Below, piece by piece: positions 1 to 9,087 of a stretch of DNA of 32,858 bases. Positions within the stretch are counted from its first letter, which is position 1. Every line of letters starts with the position of its first letter. This DNA is from Nannocystineae bacterium (GTDB lineage: Bacteria; Myxococcota_A; Polyangia; Haliangiales; Haliangiaceae). The notes under the pieces are model-generated. The model was given only the letters and a program-made list of their open reading frames with translations. It was not told the DNA's origin and did not search any database. The position numbers and the translations under genes were made by a program. Where the stretch lies: assembly GCA_007133195.1 (NCBI GenBank), contig SLNH01000178.1, forward strand, positions 1-32,858, read 5' to 3'.

Positions 1-90
1 ATCGCCACCGTTATCGCCACCGTTATCGCCACCGTTATCGCCACCGTTATCGCCACCGTTATCGCCACCGTTATCGCCACCGTCACCGTC
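1..90 (-). repeat. 12-bp in-frame tandem repeat encoding (NGGD)n
   Basis: Six perfect copies of a 12-bp unit (atcgccaccgtt on the plus strand) occupy 1-72. A seventh copy at 73-84 differs only in its last base, and a half copy follows to 90. The array sits in frame inside the minus-strand lipoprotein gene, where each unit reads Asn-Gly-Gly-Asp. It continues past the left edge, so the copy number is unknown. Such an array can change length without breaking the reading frame. Confidence 0.95.
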
Positions 91-858
91 TTGCTCACCG
101 TCCTGCGCCGGGCCGAACTCCGTCGGCTGGAAATTCACGATCTCGCCCGGCTCCGCCTCGAGGAGCGCCGGGTGGAGGATGCCGCGCCTGTCGCGCACGC
201 GCACGCTGTACTCGAGCACCATGCGGCGGTCGGCGGAAAGCTCGGTGGAAAACCCCACCAACCCGGCGAACGCCTCCTCGGGGATCTCCGGGCCGCCGCC
301 AGCGGGTTCGAAGGCCTCCAAATGGACCTCACGGCTCAGGATCGCGGCGAACGCGTGCAGGCCGCCGCGGCTCATGCGCTCGAGCGCGAGGGCGCCTTGG
401 GCGGTGGCTGCCTCGCGAATCACACCCGAGATGCTCTCGCCGCCCGGGACATCGATCGGCGAGCCGCCGAGCAGGGGAGGGGGCTCCTCGTCTTCGTCGG
501 GATCGATGACGAAGTTGTCCGGCACGTACGTGTACCATTCGTTGCTCGCGTCGATGTGGACGTACGCCGTGCCCGGCTGCTCGGTGAGGTTCGTGAGTGT
601 GTAGTGGATCGAGACGTCGAGGTCGTCGCGCCGAACATACGGAACGTCCACGCCGAGCTCCGCCGCGAGCTCCGCGCGCTCCTCGGCGTCCTCGGCAGAC
701 TCCGGCTCGATCGGCAAGACGATGTCGTGCGTCGACAGGCTCGGCTCCACGTCGTCGCCCGCCTCGATCGCGACGGGCGGAGCGATGTACTGCGGATCGG
801 AGCTGCAGGCGGGGATGGCGAATAGGATCGCCAGCATCATGGCGCGGCGGGAGGTCAT
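1..858 (-). CDS. Exported lipoprotein of the Glt/Nfs-like operon (C-terminus outside window)
   Basis: This is an open frame of 286 codons with no stop before the window edge, so it is partial. It starts at ATG 858, which overlaps the stop of the upstream AgmX/PglI-type gene in an ATGA junction, making translational coupling likely. The N-terminus is a lipoprotein signal: basic MTSRR, a hydrophobic core, and a lipobox-like IPAC with Cys at residue 18. Residue +2 is Ser, which favours the outer membrane by the usual rule. The body is acidic and rich in beta-type segments with aromatic residues (about residues 50-250) and shows no family motif I recognise. The tail from about residue 257 is acidic and turns into NGGD repeats, probably flexible and perhaps Ca2+-binding. 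By position it matches the eighth gene (H) of the Nfs operon or the lipoprotein GltK of the gliding system, but I cannot confirm either from sequence. Confidence 0.8.
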   Translation of the reverse strand, partial: MTSRRAMMLAILFAIPACSSDPQYIAPPVAIEAGDDVEPSLSTHDIVLPIEPESAEDAEERAELAAELGVDVPYVRRDDLDVSIHYTLTNLTEQPGTAYVHIDASNEWYTYVPDNFVIDPDEDEEPPPLLGGSPIDVPGGESISGVIREAATAQGALALERMSRGGLHAFAAILSREVHLEAFEPAGGGPEIPEEAFAGLVGFSTELSADRRMVLEYSVRVRDRRGILHPALLEAEPGEIVNFQPTEFGPAQDGEQDGDGGDNGGDNGGDNGGDNGGDNGGDNGGD

Positions 859-2264
859 TGCTGGTTGAATATGAACGGGAATGAGTTTACGAGCGCCGTT
901 TGCCCGCCGCGCGGCGACGGAAACTGCATCTGCTGCACCTGGCGCACGATGCAGTCCTCCACGGGGCCGTGGTTAACGGAGCTCTGGCGCACTCGAGCCC
1001 CGGTCACGTTTCCGCCCGGCCCGATCTCCCACCGCATGACGATGCGACCGCCGAGATTCGGGTGGCGCTGGAGTTGGCGCTCGTAGCACGCGCGTATCGC
1101 GTTTTGGCGCGATCTGACCACGCGGTTTATCTCCTCCGCCGTGAGCCCGCCGAAATCGCCGCTCGGGTTTTCCGTCCGCACGTTGACCTCGACCTCCTCC
1201 TCTTCGCCGCCGCCGCCGGCGCCGCCGCGGGCCTGCCGCGGCTCCCCGGTGTCTAGGTCCCCGCGCGAGACGGTGTCGCCGTGGGCGCCGTCACCCGATT
1301 GGCCAGGATTTTGTCCGCGCGTCGTGCTCGCGCCGTCGCCCGGCTGGCCCGGGCCCGCCACCTCCATGTCGTCGAGCTGGTCGAGGGCGTCATCGAGCCG
1401 ATCGGTGGCCGTGGCGTCGGCCACGCGCGCCATCGTCTCGCGGCTCTCGTCGGTGAGAAGGCCGCGGCGCACCTCGGCCGGTACCTCTCGCTCCGGGGCC
1501 GCCTCCTCCGGCGGCGAGCGCGGCGCCCGTGCGCTGCGCGGCGGCGGCGAATCCGCGGGCTCGCTCGCCTCCGCGTCGTCCTCGGCCGCTTCCGCGCGCT
1601 CGGCGGCCTCGTCACTCTCGGCGTCTTCGTCGCCCGCCTCGGCGCTCGCGGCGATCGTGACGGGCTCTGGCTCGGGCCGATCGACCAGGTATTCGGCGAT
1701 GAGCTGCCGGCCGGTCGGCGGCCCCTCGTCGCCGCACATCTGCATCGGAAACAAGATGAGGAAAAAGCTCGCGAGCGTAATCGCGAACGCCGGCCACAAT
1801 AGCTCGGTGTCGCGCAGGCGGGCCCGCCCGAGCTTGGCGTCGGCCTCGGTGAAGTGGAAAAAAACGATGTGATTGCCGGCGCCGTCTACGTGGATCACAC
1901 CCCAGTCGCCCGGCCTGACATCGACGTAGCGCGTGTCTCCGGGGGTCGTGCCGGGCTCGGGATCCGAGGCCAAAAGTTCGGCCACATCGAGTGTCTCGCC
2001 CCGAGCGCACAGGGTGCCGGCCATGCCCGGCACGAGCGCGACCACGGCGCCCTCGCGCGTGGGCCGAACGAGCGGAAATTTGGGCTCGAGGTCGAAGTCG
2101 GGGGTTAGGAAGGTGGCGTCGTTGCGGGGGCCGATCGTGATCGGGCGTCTCCCTTTGACGAGGACGTCGGCCTGGACCGCGCCATCCCACACGTAGCTCG
2201 CCCGGAGCCTTCGCCTGCGCCGCCCGCCCCCGGCGGAGCCCGCGTCCCGCCCGCCTTTGCTCAC
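855..2264 (-). CDS. gltG: GltG/NfsG-like inner-membrane protein with AgmX/PglI C-terminal domain
   Basis: A 469-aa protein that starts at GTG 2264 (GTGA overlap with the preceding stop). Order of parts: basic N-terminus; a FHA-like beta domain at about 22-145 lacking the classical FHA Ser/His/Asn-Gly core; one transmembrane helix at about 157-176; and a long Ala/Glu/Pro/Ser periplasmic linker at 180-360. The C-terminal domain at about 375-469 has the AgmX/PglI pattern: a CYER block near 393, a GGRIVMRW strand, a second Cys at 438 and a FPSPRGG loop near the end. This TonB-like domain is found in GltG, GltJ and NfsG of Myxococcus xanthus, which link an inner-membrane motor to periplasmic and outer-membrane parts. 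The single FHA-like domain and the position after the small secreted gene favour GltG/NfsG over GltJ. The two conserved Cys could form a disulfide. Confidence 0.8.
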   Translation of the reverse strand: MSKGGRDAGSAGGGRRRRRLRASYVWDGAVQADVLVKGRRPITIGPRNDATFLTPDFDLEPKFPLVRPTREGAVVALVPGMAGTLCARGETLDVAELLASDPEPGTTPGDTRYVDVRPGDWGVIHVDGAGNHIVFFHFTEADAKLGRARLRDTELLWPAFAITLASFFLILFPMQMCGDEGPPTGRQLIAEYLVDRPEPEPVTIAASAEAGDEDAESDEAAERAEAAEDDAEASEPADSPPPRSARAPRSPPEEAAPEREVPAEVRRGLLTDESRETMARVADATATDRLDDALDQLDDMEVAGPGQPGDGASTTRGQNPGQSGDGAHGDTVSRGDLDTGEPRQARGGAGGGGEEEEVEVNVRTENPSGDFGGLTAEEINRVVRSRQNAIRACYERQLQRHPNLGGRIVMRWEIGPGGNVTGARVRQSSVNHGPVEDCIVRQVQQMQFPSPRGGQTALVNSFPFIFNQQ

Positions 2265-2635
2265 AGGCTCTCCTCGTCCACCGAGCGCATCATTTCGGGC
2301 AAAAACGACCGCCGCTCGAGAGACGCCTGCCGGAGCTCGTCCCGCGCGCGGTCGAGGAAATACAGAAGCTGAGGTGTGCGGAGCTGTCCGCCGATGTCGA
2401 TGGCATCGAAGTCGAAGACCTGGCGGTCCTGGTCGGCCGGGCCGCCGCCGTCGCCTGCCGCGCCAGCCCCGGGTTCGCCTCCCTCGTCCTCGGCCTGCGG
2501 ACCGTCCCCGGCGCTTGCGTCCTCGGCGTGCGCATGGGGGCTTCCCGCCGCGAGCGCGAGCGCGAGGGCGACGGCGGCGAGGAGGGCGAGGGCAAACCGA
2601 TAAGATGGCCGTGGCCCGGCGCGACCTTGCAGCAC
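2261..2635 (-). CDS. Small secreted acidic protein at the GltF/NfsF position
   Basis: The frame stays open further upstream, but that part would overlap the TPR lipoprotein gene. I therefore chose GTG 2635, which puts a clean signal peptide at the N-terminus: Arg residues, an Ala/Leu-rich core, and a probable cleavage after AHA near residue 37. The product is about 124 aa. The mature part begins with an acidic Gly/Ala/Asp linker and ends in a compact segment of about 50 residues ([20 protein letters not shown], then a charged helix). No catalytic motif is visible. Its stop overlaps the GTG of the AgmX/PglI gene (GTGA). In the Glt and Nfs clusters a small protein of unknown role sits between E and G, so this is the positional counterpart of GltF/NfsF. 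The start is uncertain because no clear ribosome site is seen. Confidence 0.65.
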   Translation of the reverse strand: MLQGRAGPRPSYRFALALLAAVALALALAAGSPHAHAEDASAGDGPQAEDEGGEPGAGAAGDGGGPADQDRQVFDFDAIDIGGQLRTPQLLYFLDRARDELRQASLERRSFLPEMMRSVDEESL

Positions 2636-2715
2636 ACCGGCGCGCTCGGCGTCCGTCGCGTGCGGGGCGCGGTGTTGGGGGCGCGAGCCCACAGTGGAAT
2701 GCGGAGGTCGGGGGC

Positions 2716-3828
2716 TCAAAACCTTAGCTCCTCGCGGCGGCTCTCGGCTTCCGCGCGCTTGGGGTGATCGCTGGGGGCGTCTTGCAGGTAGCGATCCAAG
2801 GCTTTCGAGCCGGCCTCCATGTCCATGTTGAAATCCAACTCGAGCACCGCGAGGTTGTAAAGGGCGTCGCTGCGGGCGGCGTGGGTGGGTGGCGCGTCTC
2901 TGACGACCTCCTCCCACACTTCGCGCGCGCCATCGAGATCTTGGCTGCCGCGCAGCCCGACTCCCAGAGCCACCCGGGCGTCGAAGTCGTCGGGGCTTTG
3001 GGCGAGGACCGCTTCGAGCTCGGCGGCGCCGGCCTCGTAGTCGCCCGCGTCGAGCAGCACGCCGGCCTTGTTGAAGCGGGCGTCTAGGTCGTCGGGGTCC
3101 AGGGCGCTCGCGCGATCGAACAGGTCGAAGGCGCGCTGATCGTCGCCGCGCCGGAGGTGGACGAGGGCCAGGGCGTTGTGCGCGGCGGCGCTGCCTTCGT
3201 CGAGCTCGATCGCCTGCTCGAGGACGAGCTCGGCGAGCTCGCTCCGCTCTTGCGCGTGATAGACCAGGCCGAGCTGGACGTAGATCTCGGCGTCGGCGCC
3301 CGCTTCGCGGAGGTAGCGGCGTATGGCGGCGATCGCGTCTTCGTAGCGCCGCGCTTCCCGGAGGAGCGAGACGAGCCTGGTAGCGGCCCGAAGGTCGTCC
3401 GGCCTCCTGTCGAACAGTGCCTCATAGTCGGCGAGCGCGCCGCGCACATCGCCGCCGCGGCGGCGAGCCTCGGCGCGTCCCAGGCGCGAGGGGCCGTGGC
3501 TGGAGCGGATGTCCAAGGCCTCGGTGAACGCGCGCTCGGCGGCGGCCGGCTGGCCGCGGCGAAGCTCGAGCGATGCCAAATTGTGCCAACCCTCCCAAAA
3601 CATCGGATCGATCGCCACGGCGGCTTCGAAGCGCTGCGCCGCGCGCTCGGGAGCGTCTTCGCCTCCGCTCTCCAGGATGCCGAGGGCCGCTTCGTGCTCG
3701 GCGCGCGCAGCGGGGTCGACCTCGGGCAAATCGCGGGCATCCTCGGGAGCCACGTCGCGGCCGCCGCACGCGACCGCGGTGACGATGGCCGCGGTGAACA
3801 GGTAGCCAGGTAGGCGGCTCATGCCCAT
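2716..3828 (-). CDS. gltE: GltE/NfsE-like TPR lipoprotein
   Basis: ATG 3828 gives a 370-aa product with a lipoprotein signal peptide (basic start, hydrophobic core, A-V-A-C with Cys at 21). The longer frame from 3954 would place coding sequence before the signal and overlap the preceding gene, so it is not used. From about residue 45 to 350 the protein is a run of about eight to ten TPR-type helix pairs, shown by repeated Ala-rich helices and DP/DD turns at roughly 34-residue spacing. Myxococcus GltE/AglT and NfsE are TPR proteins of this kind that bridge the periplasm. The gene lies 91 bp after the large TPR gene and 80 bp before the small secreted gene, so unlike its neighbours it is not translationally coupled. 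Confidence 0.8.
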   Translation of the reverse strand: MGMSRLPGYLFTAAIVTAVACGGRDVAPEDARDLPEVDPAARAEHEAALGILESGGEDAPERAAQRFEAAVAIDPMFWEGWHNLASLELRRGQPAAAERAFTEALDIRSSHGPSRLGRAEARRRGGDVRGALADYEALFDRRPDDLRAATRLVSLLREARRYEDAIAAIRRYLREAGADAEIYVQLGLVYHAQERSELAELVLEQAIELDEGSAAAHNALALVHLRRGDDQRAFDLFDRASALDPDDLDARFNKAGVLLDAGDYEAGAAELEAVLAQSPDDFDARVALGVGLRGSQDLDGAREVWEEVVRDAPPTHAARSDALYNLAVLELDFNMDMEAGSKALDRYLQDAPSDHPKRAEAESRREELRF

Positions 3829-3919
3829 CTTCGAAGCCCCGCCACCCAAGCGAAGCGGGAGGACGCCGCCGGCGGTGATGGATCGCGCGTCGGGCGATGG
3901 GAGATTTTTGAGATCGGCT

Positions 3920-6900
3920 CTACTCATGGCCACGGCGGTGCACCTCGTGCACAAGCTCGATTTCTGGCGTCCTGTCGCCGACCCGCTCGCGGGCCCTGGC
4001 TTCGTTTTCGGGGGGGAACTGGCTCGGCGCCATCCGGCCGAGCGCCTCTCGGAGCCGGGAGGTGAACTCGTTGTAGACCCCCATGTCGATCGCGCGGCGA
4101 TAACCCCGCGAGTAGAGCTCGATGGCTCGCTCTTCGATATCGATGACGTAGACGTCGAGCTCCTGGCGATAGACCTCGGCCTGTTCCTCGCTCAGCCCCT
4201 CGGGGGCCGACGCGTCTCGGAGCGAGCCGGCGTACTCGTCGAACACGCTGCCGATGCGAAACAGCGCGGCGGTGGCCCAGCTCGGCTCGCCGTATTCGAC
4301 GACGTCCAGGTAAATGTCCTGCGCCTGCTCGAGCAGGGCGGTCTTCCGATCGAGCGTGCGCCGCAGCGCGCCGGGCTCGACGTCCAGGCCGATGGCCTCG
4401 TACTCGCGGTACAGAAGCTCTCCCTGCAAGTAGCGCGCTTCGGCGGCGAAGCGGCGCTCCTCCTCCGGCTCGCCGCCCCGCTCATAGGCGCGGAGCGCGC
4501 CCCGCAGATTGCGCTCGGCGCGGGCCTCTCGGCCGTGCTCGAGGGCCGCGCGGGCGGCGCGGACGCGGGCTTCCACCGCGTGCGCGCCGCGCGGGAAGCG
4601 ATCGATATACGACCGAAACGCGCGGAACGCCTGCCCGGCATCGCCGGCCTGTTCGTGGACGACGCCGACGCGGAAGGCCACCTCCTCGGCGTCGCTGCGC
4701 CGCCGGTAGCGCTCCGCGTAGGTCTCGTAGTGCTCGATGGCTCGCTCGGTCTGGCCGAGCGCCTGCCGGAGCACCCCGGCGTTGAACAGGGCATCGGCGC
4801 CTTGCTCTCCCTGGGGAAACGCCTCGGCGACGCGCTCGTACGTCGCCGCCGACCTATCGAAGTAGGCGAACGTCTCGTAGACCTGAGCCGCTGAGAATCC
4901 AGCCTCCTCGGCGAGCTCGGACGATGGGTAGTCTTCGAGCACCTGTGCGTAGACCGCGGCCGCCTCCTCTGGCTCCCTGGCGCGCTCGAGCATGACGGCG
5001 GCGTTTTGAAGCGCCTCGGGTGCCGCGTCGTGCTCGGGGAACTCGGCCGGCACCCGCAGGTAGCGGTGAGCGGCGCGCTCATAGAATCCGCCCTCGCCGT
5101 AGGCCTCGCCATTTCGAAACATCGCCTCGACGATGAGGCCGCCCAGCCGCTCCTTTTGCGCCGGCTCCGCGAACGCCTCGGCCCCCTTGAGCCGGCGGGC
5201 CCAGGACTCGATGTTTTCGTAGTCCTCCGAGCGCCTGAGCGCCTCGAGGATGCGATCGCCGGCCGGGCCGGCGTTTTCGTCGTCGGGGTGCTCGGTGACG
5301 ATGACGCCGAAGCGCTTCACGGCCTCGTCGTAGTCGCCGTAGTCGTAAAACAACATCCCGTTTCGGAACACCACCTCCACGATGTCGGGATCGTCGGGAA
5401 ACAGCGTGGCGTACAAATCCGTGGCCGCCGCGAACTTGCGGTCGGCCGGCAAAAGGTCGCGCTCCCCTGGCTCGGGGAGGTCGTCCGGCCGCAGGCGCTC
5501 GAAGGCGTTCATGGCCCGAAGGAGCGCGTCGCGGTGGTAGTCGCCCACCGGCGTCGAGCGGCCCACGGCCAGGTACTGGTCTCCCGCGCGCTCGTAGTCC
5601 TCCATCTTGAAGTAGAGGATCTCGGCGCGCAGAAACCGGATCTCCGCGGCGTTTTCGTGCTCGCCAAACCGCTCGAGGTAGCCTTCGTAGGCGCGGGCGG
5701 CGAGCTGGTAGCGCGACTCGTCGGGGCGTCCGGCGCGCTCTTCGTGATCCTGCGCCTCGGCGTGCAGCGTCTTGCCGAGGGTGCGAAGGAGATCTTCGCT
5801 CTCCTCCAGCTCGCGCTCGCGGACGGCCGGATCGCGCTGGGCCTCGTCCCACCTCGAGCCCGGCCCGTAGTCGCGCGAGAGCGTCTCGGCGGCGGTGACG
5901 GCGTCGCTGAAGCTGAGCGCGGCGACATGGTTATCGATGACCTTTCGCTGATAGCCCGCCGCGTCTCGATGGCTGGGATCGAGCTCGATCAAAAAACGAT
6001 AGGCCTCGACCGACCGCTCGTAGCTCGCCTGATCGTAAAACATTTCCGCGAGGCGGATGAGGACCTCGCGCGAGTACTGACGGCCCCCGATCGAAGCCAT
6101 GAACTCGTAGGCGTCGCGAGCAGTAACCGCTTCGTCCTCCGTGAACACGAGCGCGAGGTAATCCAGCGCCTCGTCGCGCAGGCGCGTGGCACGCGCGCGC
6201 TGGCGCTGGGATTCGGCCTGCGCGCGGTCGGCCAAGGCGAGCACCTCCTTGAAGCGCTCCGCCGCGCGCTCGCTGTCGCCGAGCTGCCAGTCGCACCAGG
6301 CGGCCTTGAACAGCGCGAGGTCGTAGGTGCCGCTTTGTGGGTAGTCGAGGACTCGTTCGTAGGCGCCGCGCGCGGGCTCCCAGTCGCCGCCGGCAAACGC
6401 TGCTTCCCCGATCATCATCCACGCGTCGGGGACGAGCGGCGAGCGCGGGAAGTCCGCAATGAGCGCGTCGAGCCGGTCTCGCGCCACCTGTTGTCGCCCC
6501 CCCTCCTGGGCCGCGAACGCGGCGAGGTACAAGACGAGGTCCGTTCGGCGGAAGTCGGGATGGTCCTCGAGGAGCGTGGCGAAAAGCTCCTCCGCCTCGC
6601 GCAGATCGAGCTCCGGCTCGGCCGGCTCGTCGCGGCACGAGTCGGGCTCGTGGCGGCATCGTTCGAGCGCGCGGTCGCGCTCGGCCATGGCTTCGAGGTA
6701 GGTGTGGCGCGCTTGCTCCCAGACGAGCTCGCCGAGCTTGAACAAGGCCTCGGCGCGGCCGTCGCCGGTCGGCTCACCATCCAAAAAGGAGCGGAGCAGG
6801 CCGATGGCTCGGCTGCGCTTTCCCTCGACGCGCGCTTCCGTCGACTCGAGGCGCTCCTTTAAAACCTCGGGCAACTCGGGCCGCTCGGGCGCGGGCGGCC

Positions 6901-7045
6901 GGCCCCGGACGTACAGATCGCGCGCGGCCCCGCGATCGATTTCGACCTCTCGCTCGCGAATCTCCCCGCGCGCCTCCCCCGCGAGCGCGAGCGCGAGCGC
7001 GACGGGCGCGATGAGCAGCGACGAGAGCGCGCGCTTGGGCCTCAC
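3920..7045 (-). CDS. gltD: Large periplasmic TPR protein, GltD/NfsD-like
   Basis: A 1041-aa protein starting at GTG 7045, which overlaps the previous stop (GTGA). It carries a Sec-type signal peptide ([11 protein letters not shown] start, long Ala/Leu core, cleavage near residue 27) and no lipobox Cys. Nearly the whole mature chain consists of TPR and TPR-like repeats of the type seen in the outer-membrane assembly protein BamD/YbgF (A..EA...Y..V...YP patterns). Two short acidic Cys pairs occur near 145-155 (RCRHEPDSC). The C-terminal 150 residues are helical and charged. In Glt/Nfs the D protein is a very long TPR protein thought to act as a periplasmic scaffold. The frame stays open upstream into the neighbour, but that part is a shadow. 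Confidence 0.8.
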   Translation of the reverse strand: MRPKRALSSLLIAPVALALALAGEARGEIREREVEIDRGAARDLYVRGRPPAPERPELPEVLKERLESTEARVEGKRSRAIGLLRSFLDGEPTGDGRAEALFKLGELVWEQARHTYLEAMAERDRALERCRHEPDSCRDEPAEPELDLREAEELFATLLEDHPDFRRTDLVLYLAAFAAQEGGRQQVARDRLDALIADFPRSPLVPDAWMMIGEAAFAGGDWEPARGAYERVLDYPQSGTYDLALFKAAWCDWQLGDSERAAERFKEVLALADRAQAESQRQRARATRLRDEALDYLALVFTEDEAVTARDAYEFMASIGGRQYSREVLIRLAEMFYDQASYERSVEAYRFLIELDPSHRDAAGYQRKVIDNHVAALSFSDAVTAAETLSRDYGPGSRWDEAQRDPAVRERELEESEDLLRTLGKTLHAEAQDHEERAGRPDESRYQLAARAYEGYLERFGEHENAAEIRFLRAEILYFKMEDYERAGDQYLAVGRSTPVGDYHRDALLRAMNAFERLRPDDLPEPGERDLLPADRKFAAATDLYATLFPDDPDIVEVVFRNGMLFYDYGDYDEAVKRFGVIVTEHPDDENAGPAGDRILEALRRSEDYENIESWARRLKGAEAFAEPAQKERLGGLIVEAMFRNGEAYGEGGFYERAAHRYLRVPAEFPEHDAAPEALQNAAVMLERAREPEEAAAVYAQVLEDYPSSELAEEAGFSAAQVYETFAYFDRSAATYERVAEAFPQGEQGADALFNAGVLRQALGQTERAIEHYETYAERYRRRSDAEEVAFRVGVVHEQAGDAGQAFRAFRSYIDRFPRGAHAVEARVRAARAALEHGREARAERNLRGALRAYERGGEPEEERRFAAEARYLQGELLYREYEAIGLDVEPGALRRTLDRKTALLEQAQDIYLDVVEYGEPSWATAALFRIGSVFDEYAGSLRDASAPEGLSEEQAEVYRQELDVYVIDIEERAIELYSRGYRRAIDMGVYNEFTSRLREALGRMAPSQFPPENEARARERVGDRTPEIELVHEVHRRGHE

Positions 7046-9087
7046 CGCCACCCCTCGTACTCGTCGGCCCAGTACTCGCCCTCGAAGGGCCAGTACTCCT
7101 CGTCTTCGCCTATGTAGCCCTGTTCCCACATCTTGCCGTGGAGCTCGGGTGGAAACCGCCCCGCGGCGAGATCCTGGACCTCGATCTCGAGCTCGCGCTT
7201 TTGCCCGATCACCGTGTCGATGCGGCCGAGCTCTGCGCGATCGAGGATCCGGCGGACATCGGCGTAAAGCGACGCCACCGACGCGCGGGCCGACTCGTCG
7301 GCGGCCTGTTCGAGCTCCTCGAGGAGCTCGGCGCTCTCGGTCTCGAGATCGCGGGACCGCGCGATGTCGGCGCGCAAAAGCGGGGCGAGGCCCGGCGCAT
7401 TCGCCTCGTCGTCGATGCTCTCGTCCGCCGCGCGCGCCGCGCCCTCCGCGCGCTCGATCAGCTCCTTTACGTCGGCCTCGAGCGCGGCCAGATGCTCGGC
7501 CTCGGCCCTGGCCTCGTCGTCGCCGACGGTGCCGTCTCGGGTGGCGCGGCGGAGCTCGGCGCGCGCTGACTCGACCTGGTCGCCGAGTCGGCGGGCGTCT
7601 TCGAGGAGGTCGCCGGCGCGAGCCAGCTCCGCCTCGGCGAAGCTCGGCTCCTTTGCGACACGAGCCACGTCCGTCTCGGCGCTCTGATGGGCGAGGGCGC
7701 GCCAGGTGCGCGTGACGGACGACGAGGTCATCGCCGCCGCGCGCAGGCCGGTCATCGCGCCGTGCAGCCTGACGAACCCCGGGTCGAGGCGGAGCAGGGC
7801 CAGCGCGCGATCCGTGGCGTCCTCTGGGTCCCGCGCGATGGGCCGAGGCGGATCGTCGTCGCCCGCCGGCCCGCGGCCGGCGTCCCAGCGCGCGAGCGCT
7901 CGCGACAGCAGAACGCGCCGCCTGTCTGGATTCTCGCGCAGGGTGGAGAGCTCTTCGGCCACCGGCTCCAGCTCGGCGATGAGGTCCTCGAAGATCGCCT
8001 CGGCGCCCTCGAACTCGCAGCTCGCCAGCGCGATGTAACCCGACAGGAGCATGGCCTCCGGGACGAGCGAGGACCCGGGGAAGACGTCTAGGAACTCGTC
8101 GATGAGCCAGCGCGCCGTCGCGAGCTCGCGCTTTTGGTACATCGACCAAGCGGCCTCGAACAGCGCGTCCTCGAGGCTGGCGGCGTCTTGGGGAACTTGG
8201 AAATAGTGGTAGTAGGCGTCGTCGTATTCGCCGAGCTCGTGGGCGATTCTGCCGAGCCCTAGCCGCGCTAGATCGCGGATCTCGAAGTAGCGCTCGTCGA
8301 CGGCGAACGTGACGACATCGTCGCTGGGACTGTCGGCTACCTCGCACAGTGACTCGGCCGCGGTCTCAAGCCGGCCCTGGCGCACGTGCAATACGCCCCG
8401 CAAGTACAGCGCGGCGGCGCGAAGCCGGCTTTCGCGCCCCACGCGCTCCAGCGCGCGCTCGGCCTCGGCGAGCTCGCCCGCGGCGTAGTGGGCGCGCCCG
8501 CGCAGGTAGTCGCGCTCGCCCGCGACGAGCGGGGAGGGCGCCTGCTCGCCGGCCGCCTGTTCGATGCGCGCCAAGACGTCGTGGTAGGCGCGCGTCTCGA
8601 GCGCGATGTTCACCGCCGTGCGATGCGCCGGGGCGTAGTAGAGCGAATCCGGCCCGCGCTCGATGGCGCGCATCATGTAGTCCAGCGCCGATTCGTAAGC
8701 GCCGGCTGCCTCCAGCGCGACGCCGAGCGTATACTCGGCGTTTTTGTATTCCACCATGTCGTCGAAGATCTCGAAGGCCGGGGACTCGACCACGTTGTAG
8801 AGCACGACGGCAGACGACATGGGATCGCCCTGCCGAAGCAGGGTCTCGGCGCGGGAGAGCTCGGCCGACAGCTGATCGCGGCTGCCCTCGGCCACGTCGA
8901 TGAGGCCCGCGCCCTCGAGCGCGCGCAGGTATTCACCGATGTCACCGCCCGCCGCGCGTGCCTCGCCGGTATCCGGCGGGGCGCCCTCGGCCTTCTCGGC
9001 GCGGGCGGCCGCGGGCAAAGCGAGCGCGAGCGCCAAGGTGACCGCCCAGACCCGCGTTCGGCTCTCCGTCGGCGTCGACGTGCTCAC
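7042..9087 (-). CDS. gltC: Periplasmic TPR protein, GltC/NfsC-like
   Basis: A 681-aa protein starting at GTG 9087, in a GTGA overlap with the gene upstream. The first 30 residues form a clear signal peptide with cleavage at ARA-EK. Residues about 45-400 are TPR-like helix pairs. Residues about 470-630 are long Glu/Ala/Arg helices likely to form coiled coil. The C-terminus is unusual: a short acidic and aromatic tail with five Trp in the last 35 residues. Myxococcus GltC is a soluble periplasmic TPR protein of about the same length (recalled as about 670 aa) that binds the barrels GltA and GltB. Position behind the two barrel genes agrees with this. Confidence 0.78.
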   Translation of the reverse strand: MSTSTPTESRTRVWAVTLALALALPAAARAEKAEGAPPDTGEARAAGGDIGEYLRALEGAGLIDVAEGSRDQLSAELSRAETLLRQGDPMSSAVVLYNVVESPAFEIFDDMVEYKNAEYTLGVALEAAGAYESALDYMMRAIERGPDSLYYAPAHRTAVNIALETRAYHDVLARIEQAAGEQAPSPLVAGERDYLRGRAHYAAGELAEAERALERVGRESRLRAAALYLRGVLHVRQGRLETAAESLCEVADSPSDDVVTFAVDERYFEIRDLARLGLGRIAHELGEYDDAYYHYFQVPQDAASLEDALFEAAWSMYQKRELATARWLIDEFLDVFPGSSLVPEAMLLSGYIALASCEFEGAEAIFEDLIAELEPVAEELSTLRENPDRRRVLLSRALARWDAGRGPAGDDDPPRPIARDPEDATDRALALLRLDPGFVRLHGAMTGLRAAAMTSSSVTRTWRALAHQSAETDVARVAKEPSFAEAELARAGDLLEDARRLGDQVESARAELRRATRDGTVGDDEARAEAEHLAALEADVKELIERAEGAARAADESIDDEANAPGLAPLLRADIARSRDLETESAELLEELEQAADESARASVASLYADVRRILDRAELGRIDTVIGQKRELEIEVQDLAAGRFPPELHGKMWEQGYIGEDEEYWPFEGEYWADEYEGWR

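Noticed and set aside
2261-2917. 218-codon version of the small secreted protein
   Set aside because: It would overlap the TPR lipoprotein gene by 200 bp and bury the signal peptide in the middle of the chain.
5006-6862. Long plus-strand frame (618 codons) antisense to the giant TPR gene
   Set aside because: It shows no domain, and its Arg/Val/Gly-rich composition is the usual mirror of GC-rich TPR coding sequence.
3920-8347. A 1475-codon frame extending the giant TPR gene upstream
   Set aside because: The first 430 codons are Arg-rich shadow translation of the GltC-like gene. GTG 7045 with a signal peptide and GTGA junction is the real start.
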